Shown here piece after piece: positions 14,547 to 22,437 of a stretch of DNA of 37,013 nt. A model generated the notes under the pieces. It saw nothing but the letters and a program-made list of their open reading frames with translations. It was not told where the DNA came from and did not search any database. Where the stretch lies: positions 1 through 37,013 of the forward strand of contig JAWWBR010000021.1 of NCBI GenBank assembly GCA_033720855.1, in the 5' to 3' direction. Source of the DNA: SMXQ01 sp033720855. Lineage in GTDB: Bacteria > Pseudomonadota > Alphaproteobacteria > SMXQ01. The translations under genes were made by a program, and so were the position numbers. Position 1 is the stretch's first letter, and every line of letters begins with the position of its first letter.

Positions 14547-15460
14547 CGAGCGCATGGGCCGCCCTGGCCCCGGTCTTCGCGCTGGTGGCCTTGGGCTTCG
14601 TCCTCAAGCGGATCGGCTTTCCCGGCGCCGGATTCTGGCCGGTGGCGGAGAAGCTCACCTATTTCCTGCTGTTCCCCGCGCTCCTGTTCGAGAGCCTCGC
14701 CACCGCCGAGCTCGAGTTCACCACCGCCGGCCCGATGGCCGCGGCCCTCGCCGCCGGGGTGCTGGCGACCGCGGCCCTCGCCCTCGGCCTGAAGCCGCTC
14801 CTCGCCCTCGACGGGCCCGCCTTCACCTCGGTCTTCCAAGGCGCCATCCGGCCCAACACCTATGTCGGCATCGCCGTGGCCTTGGGCGTCTGGGGTCGGC
14901 ACGGGGCAGTCCTGGCGGCCATCGCCATCGCCGTCGTGGTGCCCCTGGTCAATCTGCTCTGCGTCGCCGTGCTGGCGCGCTTCGGCGGCAGAAGCGGCCG
15001 CGGACCCGGGCAGTTCATCGCCGCGGTGCTGGGCAATCCCCTGATCCTCGCCTGTGCCGGAGGGGCGTTGGTGAACCTGTCCGGCCTCTCGCTGCCCGGC
15101 TGGTCGGTGGCGACCCTGGAGCTCGCCGGCAAGGGGGCGTTGCTGCTCGGGCTGATCGCCGTCGGCGCGGCGCTGGAGCCCCGGCGCCTGCGCTCGGATG
15201 TTGCCGCGCTCGCCTGGGTGGCGCTGCTGAAGCTTGGTCTTTTCCCCGCCCTGACCTTCGCCGCCGCTTCCCTTCTGGGCGTGCCCGGGCCGGCATGGGC
15301 GATCGCGGTGATGTATGCGGGCCTGCCGGTCTCCGCATCCTCTTACGTACTGGCGAGCCAGATGGGCGGCGATACGGCGCTGATCGCCGGGGCGCTGACC
15401 GCCACCACCCTGTTGGCGGCGCTGACCCTGCCCGCACTCCTGATCCTGCTCGGCCTTTGA
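14543..15460 (+). CDS. AEC-family (auxin efflux carrier-like) transporter
   Basis: A 305-residue polytopic inner-membrane protein with about ten hydrophobic segments and no signal peptide, of the AEC (auxin efflux carrier/malonate permease-like) family. Typical features are the first helix with ALVALGFVLKRIGFP, the YFLLFPALLFESL segment, FQGAIRPNTYVGIAVA in the middle (polar residues within a helix, as in the conserved RxN region), and LPVSASSYVLASQMGGD near the C-terminus. It starts within the ruvX stop codon, so it is probably co-translated. The substrate is unknown; family members export or import carboxylates and related anions. Confidence 0.88.
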   Translation: MTSAWAALAPVFALVALGFVLKRIGFPGAGFWPVAEKLTYFLLFPALLFESLATAELEFTTAGPMAAALAAGVLATAALALGLKPLLALDGPAFTSVFQGAIRPNTYVGIAVALGVWGRHGAVLAAIAIAVVVPLVNLLCVAVLARFGGRSGRGPGQFIAAVLGNPLILACAGGALVNLSGLSLPGWSVATLELAGKGALLLGLIAVGAALEPRRLRSDVAALAWVALLKLGLFPALTFAAASLLGVPGPAWAIAVMYAGLPVSASSYVLASQMGGDTALIAGALTATTLLAALTLPALLILLGL

Positions 15461-15526
15461 GACAGGGTCTTCCAGCCGCGGCGGAGGGGTTCCGACGGGC
15501 TCCCCGAGCGGCGGTCGCGCCGATGC

Positions 15527-15556
15527 TTGCGCTTTTGCGGGGCCCGTGCGTATAGT
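15527..15556 (+). promoter_or_regulatory. Promoter of pyrB, likely giving a leaderless transcript
   Basis: TTGCGC at 15527-15532 and TATAGT at 15551-15556 are separated by 18 bases and resemble -35 and -10 boxes. Transcription would begin around 15562-15566, at or within a few bases of the pyrB ATG (15566). There is no Shine-Dalgarno sequence in that gap. Confidence 0.55.
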
Positions 15557-15565
15557 CCCGCTTTA

Positions 15566-16552
15566 ATGAGCGCCCCGGCCCCAGACACGCGCGCAGCACC
15601 GCGCCACATCCTCGGCATCGAGGGGCTTTCCCCCGAAGAGATCACCCGTTTGCTGGACGCCGCGGAGGCCTTCGTCGCCCTCAACCGCAGCCGCCAGAAA
15701 ACGGCGACGTCGCTCCAGGGGCTGACCCTGATCAACCTCTTCTTCGAGGAATCGACCCGCACCCGGACCTCCTTCGAGCTCGCCGGCAAGCGGCTCGGCG
15801 CCCATGTCATCAACATGTCGGTGGCGACCTCGTCGATTCACAAGGGGGAATCCCTGATCGACACGGCGATGACGCTGAACGCCATGCATCCCGATGTTCT
15901 GGTGGTGCGCCACCCCCATTCCGGCGCGGTCGAACTGCTGGCGCAGAAGGTCGCCTGCGCCGTCATCAACGGCGGCGACGGCAGCCACGAGCACCCCACC
16001 CAGGCGCTTCTCGATGCCCTGACCATCCGCCGGCGCAAGGGCGCCATCGGCGGGCTCATGGTGACCATCTGCGGCGATATCGCCCACAGCCGGGTGGCCC
16101 GGTCCAACATCCACCTGCTCACCACCATGGGCGCGCGGGTGCGCGTCGTCGGCCCGCCGACCCTGATCCCGCCGATGATCGAGCGCATGGGGGTCGAGGT
16201 CTTCCACGATATGGCGCGCGGCCTCGAGGGGGCCGACATCGTCATGATGCTGCGCCTGCAGCTCGAGCGCATGCATGGCACTTACGTGCCCTCGCTCAAG
16301 GAAAACTTCCATTTCTACGGCCTCGATGCCGACAAGCTCGCCGCCGCCAAACCCGATGCCCTGATCATGCATCCCGGCCCCATCAACCGCGGCGTCGAGA
16401 TCGATACCTCGGTGGCCGACGACATCGACCGGTCGGTGATCACCGAGCAGGTCGAGATGGGCGTGGCGGTGCGCATGGCCTGCCTCGAGGCCGTCACCGG
16501 CGTCGGCGCCGTGGGTGCGGCCGGTCCGGCCGAGAACGCCGAGGGCGGATGA
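15566..16552 (+). CDS. pyrB: Aspartate carbamoyltransferase catalytic chain
   Basis: A 328-residue aspartate transcarbamoylase, which joins carbamoyl phosphate and aspartate in the first committed step of pyrimidine synthesis. Signature motifs: FFEESTRTRTSFELAGKRLG (the S-T-R-T carbamoyl phosphate loop), VVRHPHSGAVE, GDGSHEHPTQALLDALTI, ICGDIAHSRVARSN, MLRLQLERM and MHPGPINRGVEI. ATG 15566 is chosen over in-frame upstream codons because homology begins there and a promoter ends just before it. Its stop overlaps the start of the pyrC' gene. No pyrI-type regulatory subunit is nearby, which fits the class with a PyrC' partner. Confidence 0.97.
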   Translation: MSAPAPDTRAAPRHILGIEGLSPEEITRLLDAAEAFVALNRSRQKTATSLQGLTLINLFFEESTRTRTSFELAGKRLGAHVINMSVATSSIHKGESLIDTAMTLNAMHPDVLVVRHPHSGAVELLAQKVACAVINGGDGSHEHPTQALLDALTIRRRKGAIGGLMVTICGDIAHSRVARSNIHLLTTMGARVRVVGPPTLIPPMIERMGVEVFHDMARGLEGADIVMMLRLQLERMHGTYVPSLKENFHFYGLDADKLAAAKPDALIMHPGPINRGVEIDTSVADDIDRSVITEQVEMGVAVRMACLEAVTGVGAVGAAGPAENAEGG

Positions 16553-17853
16553 TGAACGGCGGCGGCACCCTCGCCCTCGTGAACGCCCGCCTGCTCGATC
16601 CCGGCAGCGGCGCAGACCAACCGGGCGCCGTCTTCGTCGAAGACGGCATCATCAAGGATATCGGCCCCCGCGTCTTCGCCGACGGCGTCCCCGAAGGCGT
16701 GACCAGCATCGACTGCGGCGGCCACGCGCTCGCGCCGGGGCTGATCGACATGCGCGTCACCGTTCACGAGGCGAGCGAGACCCATAAGGAAAACCTGCAA
16801 AGCGCGGCACAGGCCGCCGTCGCCGGCGGGGTCTCGACCATGGCCGTGATCCCCGGCACCAACCAGGTGATCGACACCCCCGCCCAGGTGGAGTTCCTGA
16901 TCGCCCGCGGGCACGAGGCGGGACTGGTCGACGTCAGGCCCTATGGCGCCATCACCAAGGGTCTGCAAGGCGAAGTCCTGACCGAGATGGGGCTGCTGGC
17001 CGAGGCCGGTGCCGTCGGCTTCACCGACGGGCCCCGGGCGCTCGCCGACGCCGACACCATGCGCCGGGCGCTTTCTTACGTCACGCGGTTCGGCCTGCCC
17101 ATCGTCCAGCATCCCGAGGAGCCGAGCCTCGCCGCCGGCGGAATGATGAACGAGGGCGAGATTTCGACCCGCCTCGGCCTCAAGGGAATTCCCGTCGCCG
17201 CCGAGGTCATCATGATCGAGCGCGATCTCAGGCTGGTCGAGCTCACCGGCGGGCGCTATCACGTCGCCCACGTCTCCACCGGCCAGGCGGTGGACGCCAT
17301 TCGCGCCGCCAAGGCCCGCGGCCTGCCCGTGACCTGCGACACCGCCCCACCCTATTTCGGCCTCAACGAGACCGCGGTGGGCGACTACCGCACCTTCGCC
17401 AAGCTGTCGCCGCCGCTGCGCGACGAAAGCGACCGCAAGGCGGTCGTGGAGGGGCTTAAGGACGGCACCATCGATGCCATCGCGTCCGATCATCTGCCCC
17501 AGGATCCCGATTCCAAGCGTCTCCCCTTCGCCCAGGCGGAGCCCGGAGCAATAGGGCTCGAGACCCTGCTGCCCCTGGTGCTGGAGCTCTATCACGGCGG
17601 CGCCCTCGGCCTCGCCGAGGCGCTGGCCAAGGTCACCTCGGCCCCGGCCCAGATCCTCGGCCTCGACGCGGGACGACTGACCAAAGGGGCGCCGGCGAAC
17701 TTCGTCCTGATCGATACCGACGCACCCTGGGTGATCCGCGAGGACGAACTCGTCAGCAAATCCAAGAACACGCTGTTCGACGGCCGGCCCGTCCAGGGCC
17801 GTTGCCTCAAGACGGTGTTCGCAGGCTCGGTCGTTTTTTCTGCCGATCACTGA
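16549..17853 (+). CDS. pyrC: Dihydroorotase-like protein, probably non-catalytic PyrC'
   Basis: A 434-residue amidohydrolase of the dihydroorotase family, overlapping the pyrB stop. The usual HxH zinc pair after PGLIDxH is absent: the sequence is PGLIDMRVTVHE, so Arg69 and Thr71 stand at the metal positions, and the substrate-binding Asn of MPNT is replaced (VIPGTNQ). The remaining positions persist: GFTDG, IVQHPEE, YHVAHVST and IASDH. In Pseudomonas an inactive PyrC' is known to serve as a structural partner of aspartate transcarbamoylase, and alphaproteobacterial homologues beside pyrB commonly lack this pair. I infer the same role here; an active dihydroorotase should be encoded elsewhere. 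ATGATGA allows a start at 16549 or 16552. Confidence 0.9.
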   Translation: MMNGGGTLALVNARLLDPGSGADQPGAVFVEDGIIKDIGPRVFADGVPEGVTSIDCGGHALAPGLIDMRVTVHEASETHKENLQSAAQAAVAGGVSTMAVIPGTNQVIDTPAQVEFLIARGHEAGLVDVRPYGAITKGLQGEVLTEMGLLAEAGAVGFTDGPRALADADTMRRALSYVTRFGLPIVQHPEEPSLAAGGMMNEGEISTRLGLKGIPVAAEVIMIERDLRLVELTGGRYHVAHVSTGQAVDAIRAAKARGLPVTCDTAPPYFGLNETAVGDYRTFAKLSPPLRDESDRKAVVEGLKDGTIDAIASDHLPQDPDSKRLPFAQAEPGAIGLETLLPLVLELYHGGALGLAEALAKVTSAPAQILGLDAGRLTKGAPANFVLIDTDAPWVIREDELVSKSKNTLFDGRPVQGRCLKTVFAGSVVFSADH

Positions 17854-17854
17854 G

Positions 17855-18475
17855 ATGCCGGTGTCCGCCGATCTTTGGCCCCTCGCGGGCGCGGCATTGG
17901 GGGGCTACCTCCTGGGATCGGTCCCCTTCGCCCTGCTGCTGACGCGATCCATGGGCCTCGGCGACATCCGCAAGGTGGGATCGGGCAATGTCGGCGCCAC
18001 CAACGTGCTGCGCACCGGCGCCAAGGGCGTGGCGGCGGCGACCCTGTTGCTGGACGCGGGAAAGGGGGCACTGGCGGTGCTCCTTGCCGCCACCTGGTCG
18101 GCCGAGGCTCAGCTCCTCGCCGGCGCCGGGGCGGTGGTCGGCCACGTTTTTCCCGTATGGCTCCGGTTTCGCGGCGGCAAAGGGGTCGCCACCACCCTGG
18201 GCGTCATGCTCGCCGTCTCCTGGCCAACCGGCCTCGGCATGATCGGAGCCTGGCTGGCGACGGCATTGGTCCTCCGCTATTCCTCGCTGGCGGCGATCGT
18301 CGCCATGGCGGCCGCCCCGCTGTTCGCCTGGTGGCTGGCCGATCTCGGGACGGCCCTGCTGGCGCTCTGTCTCGGGGTCCTGGTTATCGTCATGCATCAC
18401 GAGAACATTCGCCGCCTTATGGCCGGCGAGGAATCCCGCATCAGTCTCGGCAAGCCGCGGCACCCGGAAGATTGA
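17855..18475 (+). CDS. plsY: Acyl-phosphate:glycerol-3-phosphate acyltransferase PlsY
   Basis: A 206-residue inner-membrane protein that transfers an acyl group from acyl-phosphate to glycerol-3-phosphate, first step of phospholipid synthesis. The three conserved cytoplasmic motifs are visible: LLGSVPFALL, GSGNVGATNVLRTG, and VWLRFRGGKGVATTLGV, spread over about five membrane segments. It starts one base after the pyrC' stop, so it is co-translated with the pyrimidine genes, an arrangement frequent in alphaproteobacteria. Confidence 0.96.
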   Translation: MPVSADLWPLAGAALGGYLLGSVPFALLLTRSMGLGDIRKVGSGNVGATNVLRTGAKGVAAATLLLDAGKGALAVLLAATWSAEAQLLAGAGAVVGHVFPVWLRFRGGKGVATTLGVMLAVSWPTGLGMIGAWLATALVLRYSSLAAIVAMAAAPLFAWWLADLGTALLALCLGVLVIVMHHENIRRLMAGEESRISLGKPRHPED

Positions 18476-18488
18476 CTCGGGCGAGTCG

Positions 18489-19631
18489 GTGCCCCACGCT
18501 TTTGCCATGGAAGAGCTCCACTCCCTCGGCGAGGAAGAACGACTCGACTGGCTGCGCCTGATCCGGTCGGAAAACGTCGGTCCCATCACCTTCGGGCAAT
18601 TGATCGCGCGTTTCGGTTCGGCAAGAGACGCGCTCGACGCCCTGCCCGAGCTGGCGCGCCGCGGCGGCATCCGGCGCGCCATCGGCGTCTGCCCCAAAGC
18701 CGCGGCGGAAAAGGAAATCGCGGCGCTCGCCAAATTGGGAGGGCGGATGATCGCAAACTGCGAGCCCGATTACCCCCGTCCTTTGGCCGTGCTGCCGGAC
18801 AGCCCGCCGCTGATATCCGTCCTGGGCCACCCGCACCTGTTGGGCACGACGACCGTCGCCATCGTCGGCGCCCGCAACGGGTCGGCCAACGGCATCCGCT
18901 TCGCCGAGACCCTTTCCCGCGATCTCGCCGAGGCCGGGTTGGTGGTGGCTTCGGGCCTGGCGCGGGGGATCGACGCCGCCGCCCACCGGGGCGCGCTGGA
19001 CCGTGGCACCGTCGCGGTGATGGCGGGCGGGGTGGATGTCGTCTACCCCAAGGAGAACGAGCCGCTTTACCGCGAGATCGGCGCCCGCGGCGCCCTGATC
19101 TCGGAGATCCGCCTCGGCGTCGCGCCCCAGGCCCGCCATTTCCCCAATCGCAACCGCATCGTTTCCGGTTTGGCCGCCGCCGTGATCGTCATCGAAGCGA
19201 CGCTTCGTTCGGGCTCCCTGATCACCGCCCGGCTGGCCGGCGAGCAAGGGCGCGAGGTGCTGGCTGTGCCGGGCAATCCCCTGGACCCGCGCGCTCGCGG
19301 CACCAACAAGCTGATCAGAGAGGGCGCCATCTTGGTCCAAGAGGCCGACGATGTCTTGGAGGTCCTGGCCGGCTCGGGGCCGGGGATCGCCGAGCCCGAG
19401 GCAGGCCCCTTGGCGGGCGTACCGTCCTCCCGAGAGGTCGATGGCAAGGACCTCGGCGCGGCACGAAAAGCGGTCACGGCACTGCTCGGCGCCGCCCCCA
19501 CGCCGGTCGACGAAATCCTGCGCGCAAGCGGTTTTCCGCCCGCCGAAGTGGCCACGGTGTTGCTCGAATTGGAACTGGCGGGACGGCTCCAACGTCATCC
19601 CGGCGGACAAGTTTCCCTTGCTTTTGACTGA
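18489..19631 (+). CDS. dprA: DNA-processing protein DprA
   Basis: About 380 residues. DprA binds incoming single-stranded DNA in the cytoplasm and loads RecA during transformation and recombination. An N-terminal helical SAM-like region (LRLIRSENVGPITFGQLI) is followed by the Rossmann-fold domain: VAIVGARNGSANGIRFAE, VASGLARGIDAAAHRGAL, AVMAGGVDVVYPKEN, LISEIRLG, PNRNRIVSGLAAAVIVIEA and GSLITARLAGEQGREVLAVPG. A C-terminal winged-helix (DML1-like) domain follows a short linker. The first in-frame start is GTG 18489, and ATG 18507 is equally plausible; neither has a strong ribosome site. It follows plsY by 13 bases. Confidence 0.95.
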   Translation: MPHAFAMEELHSLGEEERLDWLRLIRSENVGPITFGQLIARFGSARDALDALPELARRGGIRRAIGVCPKAAAEKEIAALAKLGGRMIANCEPDYPRPLAVLPDSPPLISVLGHPHLLGTTTVAIVGARNGSANGIRFAETLSRDLAEAGLVVASGLARGIDAAAHRGALDRGTVAVMAGGVDVVYPKENEPLYREIGARGALISEIRLGVAPQARHFPNRNRIVSGLAAAVIVIEATLRSGSLITARLAGEQGREVLAVPGNPLDPRARGTNKLIREGAILVQEADDVLEVLAGSGPGIAEPEAGPLAGVPSSREVDGKDLGAARKAVTALLGAAPTPVDEILRASGFPPAEVATVLLELELAGRLQRHPGGQVSLAFD

Positions 19632-19766
19632 CGAATACCCCAAGTAAGCGACCCGTTGACCATTTGCTAACCCGTTATCGACGATGATCCCGTTGCCCGG
19701 GATGCGGCGACATACCGGGGCAGAGCGACCGGAAAGAGCGACCCGCAAAGTCGGATAGTTGTGGAC

Positions 19767-22421
19767 ATGAACGTCGTAGTAGTCGAATCACCGGCCAAGG
19801 CAAAGACCATAAACAACTACCTTGGGGCGGACTTCAAAGTGCTCGCCTCCTATGGCCACGTCCGCGATCTGCCGGCCAAGGACGGCTCGGTGCGGCCGGA
19901 CGAAGGCTTCGCCATGACCTGGACGCTGTCGCCTAAGGCCGATGCCCGGGTCGATGCCATCGCCAAGGCGCTGACCGCCGGCGATACGCTGTTCCTCGCC
20001 ACCGACCCCGACCGCGAAGGCGAGGCGATATCGTGGCATGTGCTGGAGCTTCTGCGCGAGCGCGGGGTGCTCGACGATGTTTCGGTCAAGCGGGTGGTGT
20101 TCAATGAAATCACCAAAGCGGCAGTGCTCGAGGCGGTGGCCCACCCGCGGGATCTGGATGAGCCGCTGATCGAGGCCTATCTCGCCCGCCGCGCGCTCGA
20201 TTACCTGGTCGGCTTTACGCTCTCCCCGGTGCTCTGGCGCAAACTGCCGGGCAGCCGCTCCGCCGGTCGGGTGCAATCCGTGGCCCTGCGCCTGATTTGC
20301 GAGCGCGAGGCCGAGATCGAGGTCTTCAAGCCGCGCGAGTACTGGACCGTAGACGCCGGCCTGACAACCGCCGCAGGCAGCGGATTCACGGCGCGGCTCA
20401 CCCACCTCGGCGGCGAGAAGCTGGGCAAATACGATATCCCCGACCAAGACGCCGCCGATAACGCGCGCCAGGCCATCGTCGATGCCGGGGCCTTTTCCGT
20501 TGCCTCGGTCGAGCGCAAGGAGGCGCGCCGCAACCCGCCGCCGCCGTTCATCACCTCGACGCTGCAACAGGAGGCCTCGCGCAAGCTCCGCCTGAGTGCC
20601 CGCCAAACCATGCAGATCGCCCAACGCCTCTATGAAGGCGTCGACCTCGGTGGCGAAACCGTCGGCCTGATCACCTATATGCGAACGGATTCCGTCCATC
20701 TTGCCGCCGAGGCCCTGGCTCAGGCACGCAGCCACATCGAAACGGCATTCGGCGCCGCCTATCTTCCGGATCAGCCCCGGCGTTACCGCTCATCGGCCCG
20801 CAACGCCCAGGAGGCCCATGAGGCGATCAGGCCCACCAACATGTCACGCAACCCGAGCGACCTGCGCCACGTGCTCGATGGCGACCAGTTCCGCCTGTAC
20901 GAGCTGATCTGGAAACGTGCGGTGGCGAGCCAGATGGCCAGCGCCCGGCTCGATCAGGTCGCGATCGAGGCCGAAGGCGGCGACGGCGTCACCCTCAGGG
21001 CAACCGGTTCGGTCATCGCCTTCGACGGTTTCCTCAAGCTGTACCAGGAAGGCCGCGACGACCCCAACGGCAACGGCGCAGCCGCAAGCGAAGACCAGGA
21101 CCGCATGCTGCCGCCGATGAAGGAGGGGGAACGGCTGGCCCTTGGCGATGTCAAGCCCGAGCAGCATTTCACCCAGCCGCCGCCGCGCTTCACCGAGGCA
21201 TCCCTGGTCAAGCGGCTGGAGGAACTCGGTATCGGCCGGCCGTCCACCTATGCCTCGATTCTCTCGGTCCTGCAGGACCGCAACTACGTCACCTTGGAAA
21301 GCCGCCGCTTCGTGCCCGAAGATCGGGGCCGCGTGGTGACCGCCTTTCTCTCATCCTTCTTCCGCCATTACGTGGAATACGACTTCACCGCACAATTGGA
21401 AGAGCAGCTCGACGATATCTCCGCCGGCCGCGCCAACTGGAAATCGGTATTGGGCAATTTCTGGGCCGACTTCGCAAAGGCCGTGGACGAAACCAAGGGC
21501 CTGACAATCACCCAGGTTATCGACGCCTTGGACGCGGACTTGGGTCCCCATTTCTTTCCGCTCGGCGACGACGGCACGGACCCGCGAAAATGCCCCGGCT
21601 GCAGCGACGGCAGGCTTGGCCTGAAACTAGGCAAATTCGGCGCGTTCATCGGCTGCTCGAACTATCCGGACTGCAAATTCACCAGGAAGCTGGCGGTCGC
21701 CAACGGCGCCGAGGACGATACCGATGCCGCGCTCGCCGCGGGCCCCATCGAGCTTGGGACCGACAGCGCGAGCGGCGGCGCCGTTTCCGTTCGCAAGGGC
21801 CCCTACGGCCCCTACGTCCAGCTGGACGAGGTGAAGAGCGAAGGCGACGACAAGGCCAAAGCCAAGCCCAAACGGGTCTCGATTCCAAAGGGCCTGGACC
21901 CTAAGGCGATCGACCTCGAAACCGCCCTCGGTCTGCTCTCCCTTCCGCGGCAAGTGGGGACCCACCCGGAGACGGGCAAACCCATTCGGGCCGGGATCGG
22001 CCGGTTTGGCCCCTATGTGGAAAGCGAAGGCAAATACGCCTCCATTCCCGCCGACGAAGACGTATTGACCATCGGCCTGAATCGCGCGGTCGACCTTCTG
22101 GCCAGCGCCAGAAAGCGGGGACGGGGCGCCAATTCGGGCAAGGAGATCGGGGTCCACCCCGATGACGGCAAGCCGGTCACGCTCCATTCGGGACGCTATG
22201 GCCCTTACGTCAAGCACGGGCGTATCAATGCCACCGTCCCCGCCGCCACCGACCCCGACGCCCTGACCCTCGAGGACGCCATCGCCCTGATTGCCGCGAA
22301 AGCGGCGAAGGGGCCGGCGAAGGGCAAGCGCGGGGCCGGCGCCAAGGCGAAAGGCAAGGCCGGCACCGGTGGGCGCGGCAGGACGCGCAGGCCATCTGCC
22401 GACGCGTCGTCGCGCGCCTGA
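19767..22421 (+). CDS. topA: DNA topoisomerase I
   Basis: An 884-residue type IA topoisomerase that relaxes negative supercoils. The Toprim domain opens with VVVVESPAKAKTINNYLG and has FLATDPDREGEAISWH, the metal-binding acidic triad. The active-site Tyr is Y304 in GLITYMRTDS. After the core come one four-Cys zinc finger (CPGC...CSNYPDC), three C-terminal repeats recognisable by GPYGPYV, GRFGPYV and GRYGPYV, and a Lys/Ala/Gly-rich basic tail. An in-frame GTG lies two codons upstream; ATG 19767 matches the family N-terminus. No clear Shine-Dalgarno is present. The gene ends 16 bases before rnr. Confidence 0.97.
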   Translation: MNVVVVESPAKAKTINNYLGADFKVLASYGHVRDLPAKDGSVRPDEGFAMTWTLSPKADARVDAIAKALTAGDTLFLATDPDREGEAISWHVLELLRERGVLDDVSVKRVVFNEITKAAVLEAVAHPRDLDEPLIEAYLARRALDYLVGFTLSPVLWRKLPGSRSAGRVQSVALRLICEREAEIEVFKPREYWTVDAGLTTAAGSGFTARLTHLGGEKLGKYDIPDQDAADNARQAIVDAGAFSVASVERKEARRNPPPPFITSTLQQEASRKLRLSARQTMQIAQRLYEGVDLGGETVGLITYMRTDSVHLAAEALAQARSHIETAFGAAYLPDQPRRYRSSARNAQEAHEAIRPTNMSRNPSDLRHVLDGDQFRLYELIWKRAVASQMASARLDQVAIEAEGGDGVTLRATGSVIAFDGFLKLYQEGRDDPNGNGAAASEDQDRMLPPMKEGERLALGDVKPEQHFTQPPPRFTEASLVKRLEELGIGRPSTYASILSVLQDRNYVTLESRRFVPEDRGRVVTAFLSSFFRHYVEYDFTAQLEEQLDDISAGRANWKSVLGNFWADFAKAVDETKGLTITQVIDALDADLGPHFFPLGDDGTDPRKCPGCSDGRLGLKLGKFGAFIGCSNYPDCKFTRKLAVANGAEDDTDAALAAGPIELGTDSASGGAVSVRKGPYGPYVQLDEVKSEGDDKAKAKPKRVSIPKGLDPKAIDLETALGLLSLPRQVGTHPETGKPIRAGIGRFGPYVESEGKYASIPADEDVLTIGLNRAVDLLASARKRGRGANSGKEIGVHPDDGKPVTLHSGRYGPYVKHGRINATVPAATDPDALTLEDAIALIAAKAAKGPAKGKRGAGAKAKGKAGTGGRGRTRRPSADASSRA

Positions 22422-22437
22422 TCGGGCGCGATCGACG

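Noticed and set aside
16315..17850. A 511-codon minus-strand open frame opposite pyrC'
   Set aside because: Shadow of pyrB/pyrC', with no ribosome site and no recognisable domain.
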